A stretch of 64,000 nt of DNA from a bacterium (GTDB lineage Bacteria > Vulcanimicrobiota > Vulcanimicrobiia > Vulcanimicrobiales > Vulcanimicrobiaceae). A program made the translations under genes and the position numbers. This document shows, one piece after another, positions 33,064 through 41,172 of this stretch. The stretch lies in assembly GCA_021778415.1 (NCBI GenBank), contig JAJYCL010000014.1, positions 1 through 64,000 of the forward strand, in the 5' to 3' direction. The notes under the pieces were generated by a model, which saw nothing but the letters and a program-made list of their open reading frames with translations, ran no database searches and had not been told where the DNA came from. Numbering within the stretch: the first letter of the stretch is position 1; each line of letters begins with the position of its first letter.

Positions 33064-34061
33064 AGTTTTACGAATTTGTCGATAAACCGCCGAAATTACC
33101 GACGGTCATCGTCATCGAAGGGACGGAGCGTCTGTTTGCCGAGCGCGCCGTCGATCAGCTATTGGATCGCTTGCTTCCCATCGATGTTCGCGATCTCAAT
33201 CTTGAGCGCTTCGGTCCCGAAGATCTCAGCGATGTCGGCAAACTTCGTGAAGCCGTCAATGCGATGCCGTTTCTCGCCGAGCGACGGGTCGTTCTCGTTC
33301 TCGACGCACACGTGGCGAAAGCTCAGCCGCGACGCGACCTCGTGGCCTTGGCGCAAGCCGTGCCGGAGGGCAACGTCCTCATCATCTGCGACTTGGTTGG
33401 CCCGCGTTCGGCGCGTCCGAAGCCCATTGCCAGTGAGGTGGGACGCAGCGCGTTGCGCATCGATACGACCGCAGGTCCGGACGCCCGCGAGCGCTTTGTC
33501 GGCGAATTGCTGGCCTCGCTCTCGGCAACGGCCGAGCCAAGGGCGATCGATGCGTTGGTGCGCAGCGATACGGAATTATCGGCGGTTCGCAACGATCTGA
33601 GCAAGCTTGCGTTGGCCGGCAAGAAAATCACGCTGCGAGAATTGGAAGTCGAGACGGTCAGCGTGGAAGATCCCAAGCCATGGAAGTTCGCTGGGGCCCT
33701 GCTCGAAGGTAAGACTGCAGCCGCCCTCGATATCGCGGCCGAGCTCTTCGCCACCGATCCTCGCGGAGCGGCGATTCCGCTGCTTTCTGCCTTGGCAAGC
33801 GAAGCCTCGCTGGTGTGGGAGATGGCTCGGCCCGGAGGTAGCCTACCCAGCCGATTCGCCTGGCGGGAACGCATGTTGCGCCCGCTGGCTTCACGAATCG
33901 GCGAGCGGCGGGCTCAGGCGACCCATGAGCGCGCCCTCAGGGGCATCGAAGCGATTGTGACCGGTCGGGCGGGAAGTGAACCGGACGATGCCCGGACGCT
34001 TGTCGAGCGTATCGCCGTAGAGTGCGCCGCCAGCCTCCCGGCGCGCCGGGGTGCGACCTAA
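33060..34061 (+). CDS. holA: DNA polymerase III delta subunit
   Basis: 333 residues; the start ATG overlaps the mtnA stop. The N-terminal AAA+-like domain shows TVIVIEGTERLFAERAVDQLL and MPFLAERRVVLVLDAH. The middle lid has IDALVRSDTELSAVRNDLSKLAL. The C-terminal helical collar includes WKFAGALLEGKTAAALDIA and AIPLLSALASEASLVWEMA. It is the clamp-opening wrench of the replicative clamp loader. The fold pattern and length match HolA despite low motif conservation. Confidence 0.88.
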   Translation: MKFYEFVDKPPKLPTVIVIEGTERLFAERAVDQLLDRLLPIDVRDLNLERFGPEDLSDVGKLREAVNAMPFLAERRVVLVLDAHVAKAQPRRDLVALAQAVPEGNVLIICDLVGPRSARPKPIASEVGRSALRIDTTAGPDARERFVGELLASLSATAEPRAIDALVRSDTELSAVRNDLSKLALAGKKITLRELEVETVSVEDPKPWKFAGALLEGKTAAALDIAAELFATDPRGAAIPLLSALASEASLVWEMARPGGSLPSRFAWRERMLRPLASRIGERRAQATHERALRGIEAIVTGRAGSEPDDARTLVERIAVECAASLPARRGAT

Positions 34062-34106
34062 CGCGACGAGGCGGGCGATTGGGGTTCATCGAACGAGCGG
34101 AGGCCG

Positions 34107-35543
34107 ATGGATCATGCTTCATATGCCTCGCCGTTTTCGTGGCGCTATGGCTCGCCACGCTTACGCGAACTCTTCTCGGAGATAACGCGTCGTCGATTAT
34201 GGCGCAATGTTTGGGTTGCTCTCGCACAAGCCCAATGCCGTGAGGGTCTCGTAAGCGCGCAAGAAGTCGCCGATCTCGCACGTCATGTCGACTCGATCGA
34301 TCTTGATGCGGCACTTGCTATCGAGCGCGAAATTCACCACGATCTCATGGCGGAAATTCGCGTTTTTGCGTCTCAGGCGACCATCGGTGGCGGTAAGCTT
34401 CACCTCGGTGCAACCTCGATGGATATCGAAGACACCGTTGAAACGTACCGGCTACGCATGGCCCTTGCGCATGTGGGCAAAGAATTGCGATCCTTACTCG
34501 ATGCGTTCGGCTCGCGTATCGATCAGTATGCCGACACGGTGTGCATGGCATTTACCCATTTGCAACCCGCGGAACCGACGACGCTTGGCTATCGCTTTGC
34601 CATGTGGGCGCAAGATCTCCTCATCGATGATGCTGCACTGCGTTTTGCGTTTGATAATTTAACGACGAAAGGTTTGCGCGGGGCCGTCGGAACCGCGGCT
34701 TCGTACGAGCAACTGTGCCATGGAAAATCAGCGGATTTCGAAGCCCATGTCCTGGATGTCTTTGGCCTTACGTCGCGCGATATCGCGACGCAAACGTATC
34801 CGCGAAAGCTCGACTATCTCATGTTGTCCTCGCTTGCCGGTCTTGGCGCTTCACTCTCCAAATTTGCCGCCGACATTCGGATTTTAAGCTCGCCGCCGTT
34901 TGGCGAACTTGCCGAGCCTTTTGGGAAGTCGCAAGTCGGTAGTAGCGCGATGCCGTTTAAACGCAATCCGATCCTGTGCGAGCGCATCGATTCGTTGGCG
35001 CGCCTGCTCGTGGGGTATGCCGATGTGGCTTGGCAGAACGCGGCGACAAACTATCTGGAACGAACGCTCGACGATAGTGCAAACCGCCGGACCATCCTGC
35101 CGGAAGCGCTGCTGTGCGCAGATGAATTGATCACCCTCGCACGCAAAGTCGTCGATGGCATGCGAATCGATGAGCGCCGGATTGCGCATAATCTCTCCAC
35201 CTATGGCCCATTTTCCGGAACGGAGTCGGTCATGATGGAAGCGGTACGAGCTGGTGGAAATCGGCAAGATCTCCATGAAAAATTGCGTGATATTGCGATG
35301 GAAGCCTATGCTGCACTCAGCAAAGGCCAGGAAAATCCGCTCGCACAATTGCTTGTCGACGACGCAATGATTGCGGGATATTTGGATCCGGCGGATATTC
35401 GGCATCTACTCGATCCAAGCGGCCACATTGGAACGGCTCCGCTGCGGGCACGTGCGTTGGCAAAACGCATCGCGCAGACGCCCGAGTTTCCGGAACAAAA
35501 ACATGTTTCACTCGCACACGTACCATCAACTCCACGAACGTAA
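34107..35543 (+). CDS. purB: Adenylosuccinate lyase
   Basis: 478 residues. It acts twice in purine synthesis, splitting SAICAR to AICAR and adenylosuccinate to AMP. N-terminal YGSPRLRELFSE; LGATSMDIEDTVE with the HLGATS-type substrate loop; TVCMAFTHLQPAEPTTLGYR with the catalytic His; signature SSAMPFKRNPILCERI with the mobile-loop catalytic Ser. It opens the long purine locus. A GGAGG lies 3 bases ahead of the ATG, closer than usual. The next gene starts 12 bases after its stop. Confidence 0.95.
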   Translation: MDHASYASPFSWRYGSPRLRELFSEITRRRLWRNVWVALAQAQCREGLVSAQEVADLARHVDSIDLDAALAIEREIHHDLMAEIRVFASQATIGGGKLHLGATSMDIEDTVETYRLRMALAHVGKELRSLLDAFGSRIDQYADTVCMAFTHLQPAEPTTLGYRFAMWAQDLLIDDAALRFAFDNLTTKGLRGAVGTAASYEQLCHGKSADFEAHVLDVFGLTSRDIATQTYPRKLDYLMLSSLAGLGASLSKFAADIRILSSPPFGELAEPFGKSQVGSSAMPFKRNPILCERIDSLARLLVGYADVAWQNAATNYLERTLDDSANRRTILPEALLCADELITLARKVVDGMRIDERRIAHNLSTYGPFSGTESVMMEAVRAGGNRQDLHEKLRDIAMEAYAALSKGQENPLAQLLVDDAMIAGYLDPADIRHLLDPSGHIGTAPLRARALAKRIAQTPEFPEQKHVSLAHVPSTPRT

Positions 35544-35555
35544 AGAGACGACACC

Positions 35556-36746
35556 ATGCAAAAAGGCATCGAGATCGCACGCGGCAAGACCAAGGTCCTC
35601 TACGAACATCCGGGGCAACTCGATCAGCTTGTCGTCGTTCAGACTGACGCGATTTCCGCGGGCGACGGCGCCCGAAGAAATGAGATTCCCGGAAAAGGAC
35701 GACTTGCGGCGCAAACAAGTGCGCGCGTATTTCGTCTGTTGAACCTTTGCGGTTTACCGACGCATTATCTTAATGGCGGTGAAGACGACGACGAAAATGA
35801 AACCCTGGTGCGTCGCTGCTCGATGATTCCGTTGGAAGTCGTTGTTCGGGGAGTCGCTGCCGGTTCGTTTGTCAAGCGCAATCCAACGGTTGCTCGTGGA
35901 ACGCTTCTCGCACCGCGCGTGGTTGAGTTTTTCCTTAAGGATGACGCCAATCATGATCCATTGATCTCTCCCGACGAAATTATCGCCCGCGGAATTGCCA
36001 ACCAAGGCGAATTATCCGTCATGATGGAGATTGCGCGCGTTACGTTTGAGATTTTGGCGCATGCGTGGCGACGCCGTGAAGTCCTTTTAGTCGATCTTAA
36101 GATTGAATTCGGTCGTCTTGCCAGTGGTGAAAATAAAGGCCAACTCGTCATCGCCGATGTGATCGATAACGATTCGTGGCGCATCTGGCCGCAAGGGCGG
36201 GAAGATCTTATGCTTGATAAGCAGATGTATCGCAACCTTACACAGGTTGATGATGCAGCGTTAGGGCAGGTCAAATCCGCCTACGAACATGTTGCCGAAT
36301 TGGTCTCGCCGTTTCCCGTTATGCGCCCTGGAATGGCAGCGATCTTCGCCGATGGTATCGAGGGAATCGCGCAAGCCGACGAACTCGCCATGGCCATCGG
36401 GCAGCTCGGCGTTCCAACAATTCGACGCGTGGTGAGTGCAACGGCAACTCCCGGATTTGTTCTCCAGGCCGTCTCTCAGATGGAAACCACCTTTGCGCGA
36501 TTGATCGTTCTAGCCGTTGGAAAGAGCGATGCATTGCGGGCGATGCTCGATCATGCCACGTCGGCTCCAGTCCTCGATGGCAATGAAGACGCTCAACGCG
36601 TTGCGTTGCAAACTGCCAAGCTTTTGGGGCTCGAAGATACGGTTCTCTACGGACGAACGCTCTTAGTCCAAGCAAATTTGCGCTCGGCTGTGCTCCAAGC
36701 TGATGCTGCGCTTCAAAATCAAGCGCCGGGAACTGCCCTTGCGTAG
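35556..36746 (+). CDS. purC: SAICAR synthetase with degenerate C-terminal PurE-like domain
   Basis: 396 residues, about 150 longer than PurC alone. Residues 1-250 are a full SAICAR synthetase: GKTKVLYEHPG, VQTDAISAGDG, IPLEVVVRGVAAGSFVKR, LLVDLKIEFGR and DVIDNDSWRIWPQG. Residues ~258-390 resemble a PurE (AIR carboxylase) domain in pattern (GVPTIRRVVSATATPGFVL). But the GSxSD loop reads DGIEG, the SAHRTP His is lost (SATATP), and the later glycine loop and IGKAGA helix are altered or shortened. The PurC-PurE order matches animal PAICS. The second half is probably inactive or structural. Overlaps purL. Confidence 0.88.
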   Translation: MQKGIEIARGKTKVLYEHPGQLDQLVVVQTDAISAGDGARRNEIPGKGRLAAQTSARVFRLLNLCGLPTHYLNGGEDDDENETLVRRCSMIPLEVVVRGVAAGSFVKRNPTVARGTLLAPRVVEFFLKDDANHDPLISPDEIIARGIANQGELSVMMEIARVTFEILAHAWRRREVLLVDLKIEFGRLASGENKGQLVIADVIDNDSWRIWPQGREDLMLDKQMYRNLTQVDDAALGQVKSAYEHVAELVSPFPVMRPGMAAIFADGIEGIAQADELAMAIGQLGVPTIRRVVSATATPGFVLQAVSQMETTFARLIVLAVGKSDALRAMLDHATSAPVLDGNEDAQRVALQTAKLLGLEDTVLYGRTLLVQANLRSAVLQADAALQNQAPGTALA

Positions 36747-39024
36747 TTTACCTGTCGAAGGTGCCGATGACGCGACATTACGCGATCTTGCGTCGCGTGA
36801 GGGATTGGCGTTGCGTCCGGACGAGTTGCGCAAAATAGCAGCGACGCTGGGCCGCAATCCGTCTATCGTTGAGGTTCATGCCTTCGATGCACAATGGAGC
36901 GAACATTGCTCATATAAATCTAGTCGCCATCTCCTCAAGGCGCTTCCAACGCAGGGATCGGACGTTGTTCTCGGCCCGTCGGAGGATTCGGGGATTCTTC
37001 ACCTTGGCGAGCACAACGGTGAACGCTATGGAATCGTCATCGCCCATGAATCGCACAACCATCCGTCGCAAGTGGTTCCCTTCGAAGGCGCGGCAACCGG
37101 CATTGGCGGTATCGTGCGCGACGTGTTATGCATGGGAGCAGAAGTTATCGCCGTCGCGGATCCATTACGCTTTGGCCGCGTCGGTAACGAGACATCGCAG
37201 CAGCATTATATTGCGCGTGCGGTCGTCGATGGGATTGCTTCCTATGGGAATGCGATCGGCGTTCCGACGATAGCCGGAGACTGCTATTTTCACGAAGGCT
37301 TTGATGACAACTGTTTAGTCAATGTTGTCGCGTTAGGGTTGGTCAAAGAGTCGGAGATCATTCATTCCTTCGTTCCGCCCGGTTCCGATGGATGGAATCT
37401 CGTTCTAGTTGGGAAGGCCACCGATCCGAGCGGGTTCGGTGGCGCGTCGTTTTCGTCAATTACCCTCGATGCCGAGGATGCAGAGGCGAATAAAGGCGCG
37501 GTTCAAGTTCCCGATCCGTTTTTAAAAAATGTCGTCATGCGTGCGAGCTATCGTGTCTTTTCGTTGCTTCGAGAGAGAAAGCTGACGGTCGGCTTTAAAG
37601 ATCTCGGTGCCGGCGGCATCATGGGATGTAGCGCCGAATTGACATCGTCGGGTGGCTATGGCGCGCGTATCGACCTCGATGCCGTCAACGTTGCGTTGCC
37701 GGGGTTGGCTCCGGAAGTCATTGCCATCGGTGAGACGCAGGAGCGCCTGTTATGGGCCATTCCGCCGGAAATAACACCTGAGATTCTCGCAATGTATAAC
37801 GACGAATACTCGTTGCCCGACATTGCCTTTAATGCTCGAGCCGTCGTTATCGGCACGGTAACGCAAGAACCGCGGTACATTCTCACGCATTCCGGCGAGA
37901 CCGTGATGGATGTCGATATCGATATTCTGACTGGATCGATCCGCGATGAGTTACCATACGATGCGGCATCGCCGATGCATGAACCACAAACTCCACCGCC
38001 TCCGCGAAAGACGGATGTGCTCGCAATGTTGCCGCGCGTATTGGCGCACCACGATGTATGTTCTCGCGAGCCGCTCTATCGCCATTATGATGGCGTCGTT
38101 CGTGGGCGCACGGTTCTTGCACGCGGTGCTGCCGACGCCGGCGTGCTCGCGCCCATTTGGGGCAGTCGCTTAGGTATGGCACTCAGCGTGGACGGAAATC
38201 CTCGCTATGGTGCGATCGATCCAGGCCGTGCGGCCGAACATGCGATTTACGAATCGATTCGTAACGTCGTTGCAACGGGTGCCACGCCCATCGGTTTGAC
38301 CGATTGCCTCAATTTTGGAAATCCTCGCAATCGTGCGCATTATTCGCAACTCGTTCAGGCAATTGATGGCTTAGCTCAAGCGGCTCGCTCTTTTGGGCTG
38401 GCGTTTGTTTCAGGAAACGTCAGTCTCTATAATGAAGCGAGCAGTGGAGCGGCAATTCCGGCTTCGCCGATTGTTGCATGCTTAGGACGAATTGCCGACA
38501 TAAGCCGCGTGGTGACGATTGGGTTTAAAGCGGCCGGTTCTCCCTTGTATCTCGTGGGCGCTCGTCAACCGTGGCTTGGCGGCTCCGTCTTTGCAGAGCT
38601 TGAGAATATCAACGATGAGTATCTTGCGTCGATTCCCTACGACACTGCGCGACGCGAACATGTCATGTTGCTTGCGGCGATGAACGATGGATTGATTACG
38701 TCTGCGCATGATATCTCCGATGGTGGCATTGCGACGACTATTGCCGAAATGTGTTTCGGATCGAACCTCGGGGCACATATCGATGATCCGACGACGGCAT
38801 GGGGCAAGGATCTCGGTTCGGCTGGCGCTTGGTTTGGCGAAGCCGGAGGCTTCGTCATTGAGGCTGGTGACGACGCAATGTTGCGTGAACGCTATCCGGA
38901 ATTGTGCCGACATCGAATCGGAACGGTCCACGCTGCGCCGATGCTTCAACTTGGTGATGAAAGCATTGCCGTATCGACGCTGTTTGCGGCGTGGTCGAAT
39001 CCGTTAGCGGAGTTATATCCATGA
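36703..39024 (+). CDS. purL: FGAM synthase subunit PurL (short type)
   Basis: 773 residues, the size of the PurL that works with separate PurS and PurQ. It makes FGAM from FGAR, ATP and ammonia. Motifs: DAQWSEHCSYKSSR, VIAHESHNHPSQVVPFEGAATGIGG, GAEVIAVADPLRFG, GLGAGGI-type KDLGAGGIMGCSAE, and in the second half SGNVSLYNEAS and SAHDISDGGIATTIAEM. The ATG at 36703 overlaps purC by 44 bases; a TTG at 36739 with an 8-base overlap is an equal alternative. It ends in an ATGA overlap with purQ. Confidence 0.95.
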   Translation: MLRFKIKRRELPLRSLPVEGADDATLRDLASREGLALRPDELRKIAATLGRNPSIVEVHAFDAQWSEHCSYKSSRHLLKALPTQGSDVVLGPSEDSGILHLGEHNGERYGIVIAHESHNHPSQVVPFEGAATGIGGIVRDVLCMGAEVIAVADPLRFGRVGNETSQQHYIARAVVDGIASYGNAIGVPTIAGDCYFHEGFDDNCLVNVVALGLVKESEIIHSFVPPGSDGWNLVLVGKATDPSGFGGASFSSITLDAEDAEANKGAVQVPDPFLKNVVMRASYRVFSLLRERKLTVGFKDLGAGGIMGCSAELTSSGGYGARIDLDAVNVALPGLAPEVIAIGETQERLLWAIPPEITPEILAMYNDEYSLPDIAFNARAVVIGTVTQEPRYILTHSGETVMDVDIDILTGSIRDELPYDAASPMHEPQTPPPPRKTDVLAMLPRVLAHHDVCSREPLYRHYDGVVRGRTVLARGAADAGVLAPIWGSRLGMALSVDGNPRYGAIDPGRAAEHAIYESIRNVVATGATPIGLTDCLNFGNPRNRAHYSQLVQAIDGLAQAARSFGLAFVSGNVSLYNEASSGAAIPASPIVACLGRIADISRVVTIGFKAAGSPLYLVGARQPWLGGSVFAELENINDEYLASIPYDTARREHVMLLAAMNDGLITSAHDISDGGIATTIAEMCFGSNLGAHIDDPTTAWGKDLGSAGAWFGEAGGFVIEAGDDAMLRERYPELCRHRIGTVHAAPMLQLGDESIAVSTLFAAWSNPLAELYP

Positions 39025-39791
39025 GCGCGCGCGTTGCTGTGTTGGTCTTTCCTGGGACGAACTCGGAGGAAGAGACGCACCGCCTGTTGCGCGATTGCGG
39101 CGTCGACGCAGAGATCGTCCATTGGAGCCGTGCCGAAACGCTAAAATCGTATGATGCCTATGTCTTGCCCGGTGGCTTCGCGTATGAAGATCGTATTCGT
39201 GCCGGGGCAATTGCGGCCCACGATCGCATGATGGACTTCGTGATCGAAGGGGCGCAAAAACAACGTCTCGTTCTCGGCATTTGCAACGGCGCACAGATGT
39301 TGCTTGAAACCGGGCTCGTCCCGGGAACGGGGCCGATTCGTCAGCCAACGGCTGCCTTTACGCACAATACGTCTCGTCATTTCATCTGCATGCCGGTAAC
39401 CATGAAGCTGGTTGCGGCGCCGTCACGGTGTGCCATTACGGCGGCGCTTCCGGAGCATGCATGCGTTCCGGCGTGGGCAGCTCACGGCCAAGGTCGCCTG
39501 GCAGCTCATGCTGACGACCTCGCCGTCATAGCGCAGGGAGATCATGTGGTCTTTGCTTATGCACATACCGATGGCCGTGTCGATGCCTCTGCCGTTCCCA
39601 ACGGGTCCGCGCTCATGGCCGCAGCATTAACGAATCGAGAGGGAAATGTTTTGGCGATGATGCCTCATCCGGAACGCGATGGATGGGGATATAGTCATCT
39701 CGATAGGGGCGGTCGGCGCGATCCTTTGGCTCCATCGGGCGGATCCGTACTCTTTGCTGCATTTGCTGCGGCACTGCGGGTATCGGCATGA
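39021..39791 (+). CDS. purQ: FGAM synthase glutaminase subunit PurQ
   Basis: 256 residues from the ATG in the purL ATGA overlap (the longer frame lies in purL). It is a class I glutamine amidotransferase that releases ammonia for PurL. VLVFPGTNSEEETHRLL, then YVLPGGFAYEDRIRAG, nucleophile LGICNGAQMLLETGL and the catalytic His/Glu MMPHPERDGWGY. It is about 30 residues longer than typical PurQ (~225). YEDRIRAG replaces the common SYGDYLRAG. Gene order is purL-purQ-purS, the reverse of the usual purS-purQ-purL. Confidence 0.93.
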   Translation: MSARVAVLVFPGTNSEEETHRLLRDCGVDAEIVHWSRAETLKSYDAYVLPGGFAYEDRIRAGAIAAHDRMMDFVIEGAQKQRLVLGICNGAQMLLETGLVPGTGPIRQPTAAFTHNTSRHFICMPVTMKLVAAPSRCAITAALPEHACVPAWAAHGQGRLAAHADDLAVIAQGDHVVFAYAHTDGRVDASAVPNGSALMAAALTNREGNVLAMMPHPERDGWGYSHLDRGGRRDPLAPSGGSVLFAAFAAALRVSA

Positions 39792-40150
39792 GTCTCGTTG
39801 CCATTACGCTGAAAATTCCGGATAATGAGGCCTATACGGCGTTGCGGGCCTTACAACGCTTGGGGATCGATGTCGCGCGCGTTCAACGCAGCGAGCTGTA
39901 TCGGGAACATGATGTTCCCGAAGGTGCCTACAACCCGAATAAACATGTCATGCATATTCTCGCACACGCCGCTCCAAGTGCCGGTGAAATATGGATCGAA
40001 GAATTGGACGGGCCCTCCGATGGTCGCCGCTTCGTTGCATGGCGATTGCTCGACGCTACTCAAACCCCCCTAGGGCACAATGCGTTGGAGTTAGCCGCTC
40101 AACGCCTTTTATGTAACCCCGCTATCGAGAAAGCACTGATTGCCGCATGA
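39788..40150 (+). CDS. purS: PurS-like FGAM synthase subunit, extended
   Basis: 120 residues against the usual ~80-85. The N-terminus VAITLKIPDNEAYTALRALQRLGI and the C-terminus LLCNPAIEKALI match the first strand-helix and the final LLANPVIE-type helix of PurS. The middle is extended by roughly 35 residues (YREHDVPEGAYNPNKHV and a GEIWIEELDG strand). PurS is a small structural subunit that bridges PurL and PurQ. The position between purQ and purP, with 4-bp overlaps on both sides, supports the role. The insertion is unusual, so divergence in assembly is possible. Confidence 0.75.
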   Translation: MSLVAITLKIPDNEAYTALRALQRLGIDVARVQRSELYREHDVPEGAYNPNKHVMHILAHAAPSAGEIWIEELDGPSDGRRFVAWRLLDATQTPLGHNALELAAQRLLCNPAIEKALIAA

Positions 40151-41172
40151 ATCGCCAATATACGATCGCCACGCTTGGATCCCACTCCGCGTTGCAAATT
40201 CTCAAGGGGGCGCACGATGAGGGGTTTCGCACGCTCGTCATTGCGAACGCCGAGACCGAGCGGCTTTACCGCTCGTTTGAATTTATCGATGAAATGATCG
40301 TCGTGAAGCGGTATAGCGAATTCATGGGACTCATCGATGAATTGCAGTCGCGCAAGGTCATCATCGTTCCGCATGGTTCCTTCGTTGCGTACCTCTCGCT
40401 TGAGGAACACAAGAAGATGTCGATTCCGTATTTCGGAAACAAAGCCGTGCTTGATTGGGAAGCGAGCCGTGAGCTCCAACGTGATTGGCTCCTGCAAGCC
40501 GGCCTGACACTTCCGCGACAATTTAAGACGGGGGCCGAAATCGACCGCCCGGTGATCGTAAAGCTCTATGGCGCGGCAGGTGGTAAGGGCTACATGTTCA
40601 TTCGCGATTCGCAAGATTTCGAACGACGGGCGGCTCATCTTAAAGAGCAGTACATGATTCAAGAGTACATCATCGGCGTTCCGCTCTATATACACTATTT
40701 CCATTCGCCGATTACCGGAAAACTTGAAATTATGTCGATGGATCGTCGTTATGAAACCAATGTCGATTCGCTCGGTCGTATTCCCGCAGCCGCACAAGAA
40801 GGCATGGACGTTAGCCCATCGTATGTCGTCGTTGGGAATTCCTCGGTAAGCCTGCGAGAATCGATGCTCGCCGAAGCCTTTCGCATGGGCGAAGACGTCG
40901 TGAAGGTGAGCAAGGAAATTTGCGGCCCGAAGGGCTTGTTCGGAGCTTTCTGCATTGAAACGATCATTACGCCGGATATGCAATTTTTCGTGATGGAAAT
41001 TTCGGCGCGCATCGTTGCTGGAACAAATTTGTTCATTAATGGTTCACCATATTCGTATTTGAATTACGACGAACCGATGTCGACTGGGCGCCGCATCGCT
41101 CGCGAAATTCGCACGGCCTTACTCACAAATAATTTGCGACACGTGCTCGATGATACGAGTATTTTAACGTGA
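40147..41172 (+). CDS. purP: Formate-dependent FAICAR synthetase PurP (archaeal type)
   Basis: 341 residues. It closely follows archaeal PurP (DUF1246 plus DUF1297, ATP-grasp fold). The N-terminal LGSHSALQILKGAHDEGF and IPYFGNKAVLDWEASR carry the AICAR site. The ATP site includes VIVKLYGAAGGKGYMF and MIQEYIIGVPLYIHYF. C-terminal MSMDRRYETNVDSLGRIPA and VMEISARIVAGTNLFINGSPYS follow. Known PurP adds formate to AICAR using ATP, replacing the folate-dependent PurH formyltransferase. It sits in the purine operon between purS and a paralogue. PurP is characteristic of archaea, so a transfer origin is inferred. Confidence 0.9.
   Translation: MNRQYTIATLGSHSALQILKGAHDEGFRTLVIANAETERLYRSFEFIDEMIVVKRYSEFMGLIDELQSRKVIIVPHGSFVAYLSLEEHKKMSIPYFGNKAVLDWEASRELQRDWLLQAGLTLPRQFKTGAEIDRPVIVKLYGAAGGKGYMFIRDSQDFERRAAHLKEQYMIQEYIIGVPLYIHYFHSPITGKLEIMSMDRRYETNVDSLGRIPAAAQEGMDVSPSYVVVGNSSVSLRESMLAEAFRMGEDVVKVSKEICGPKGLFGAFCIETIITPDMQFFVMEISARIVAGTNLFINGSPYSYLNYDEPMSTGRRIAREIRTALLTNNLRHVLDDTSILT

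Noticed and set aside
40099-40983. 294-codon minus-strand open frame opposite purP
   Set aside because: Mirrors the codon bias of the purP gene on the plus strand. The translation is low-complexity and His/Arg-rich with no family resemblance, and it has no ribosome binding site.
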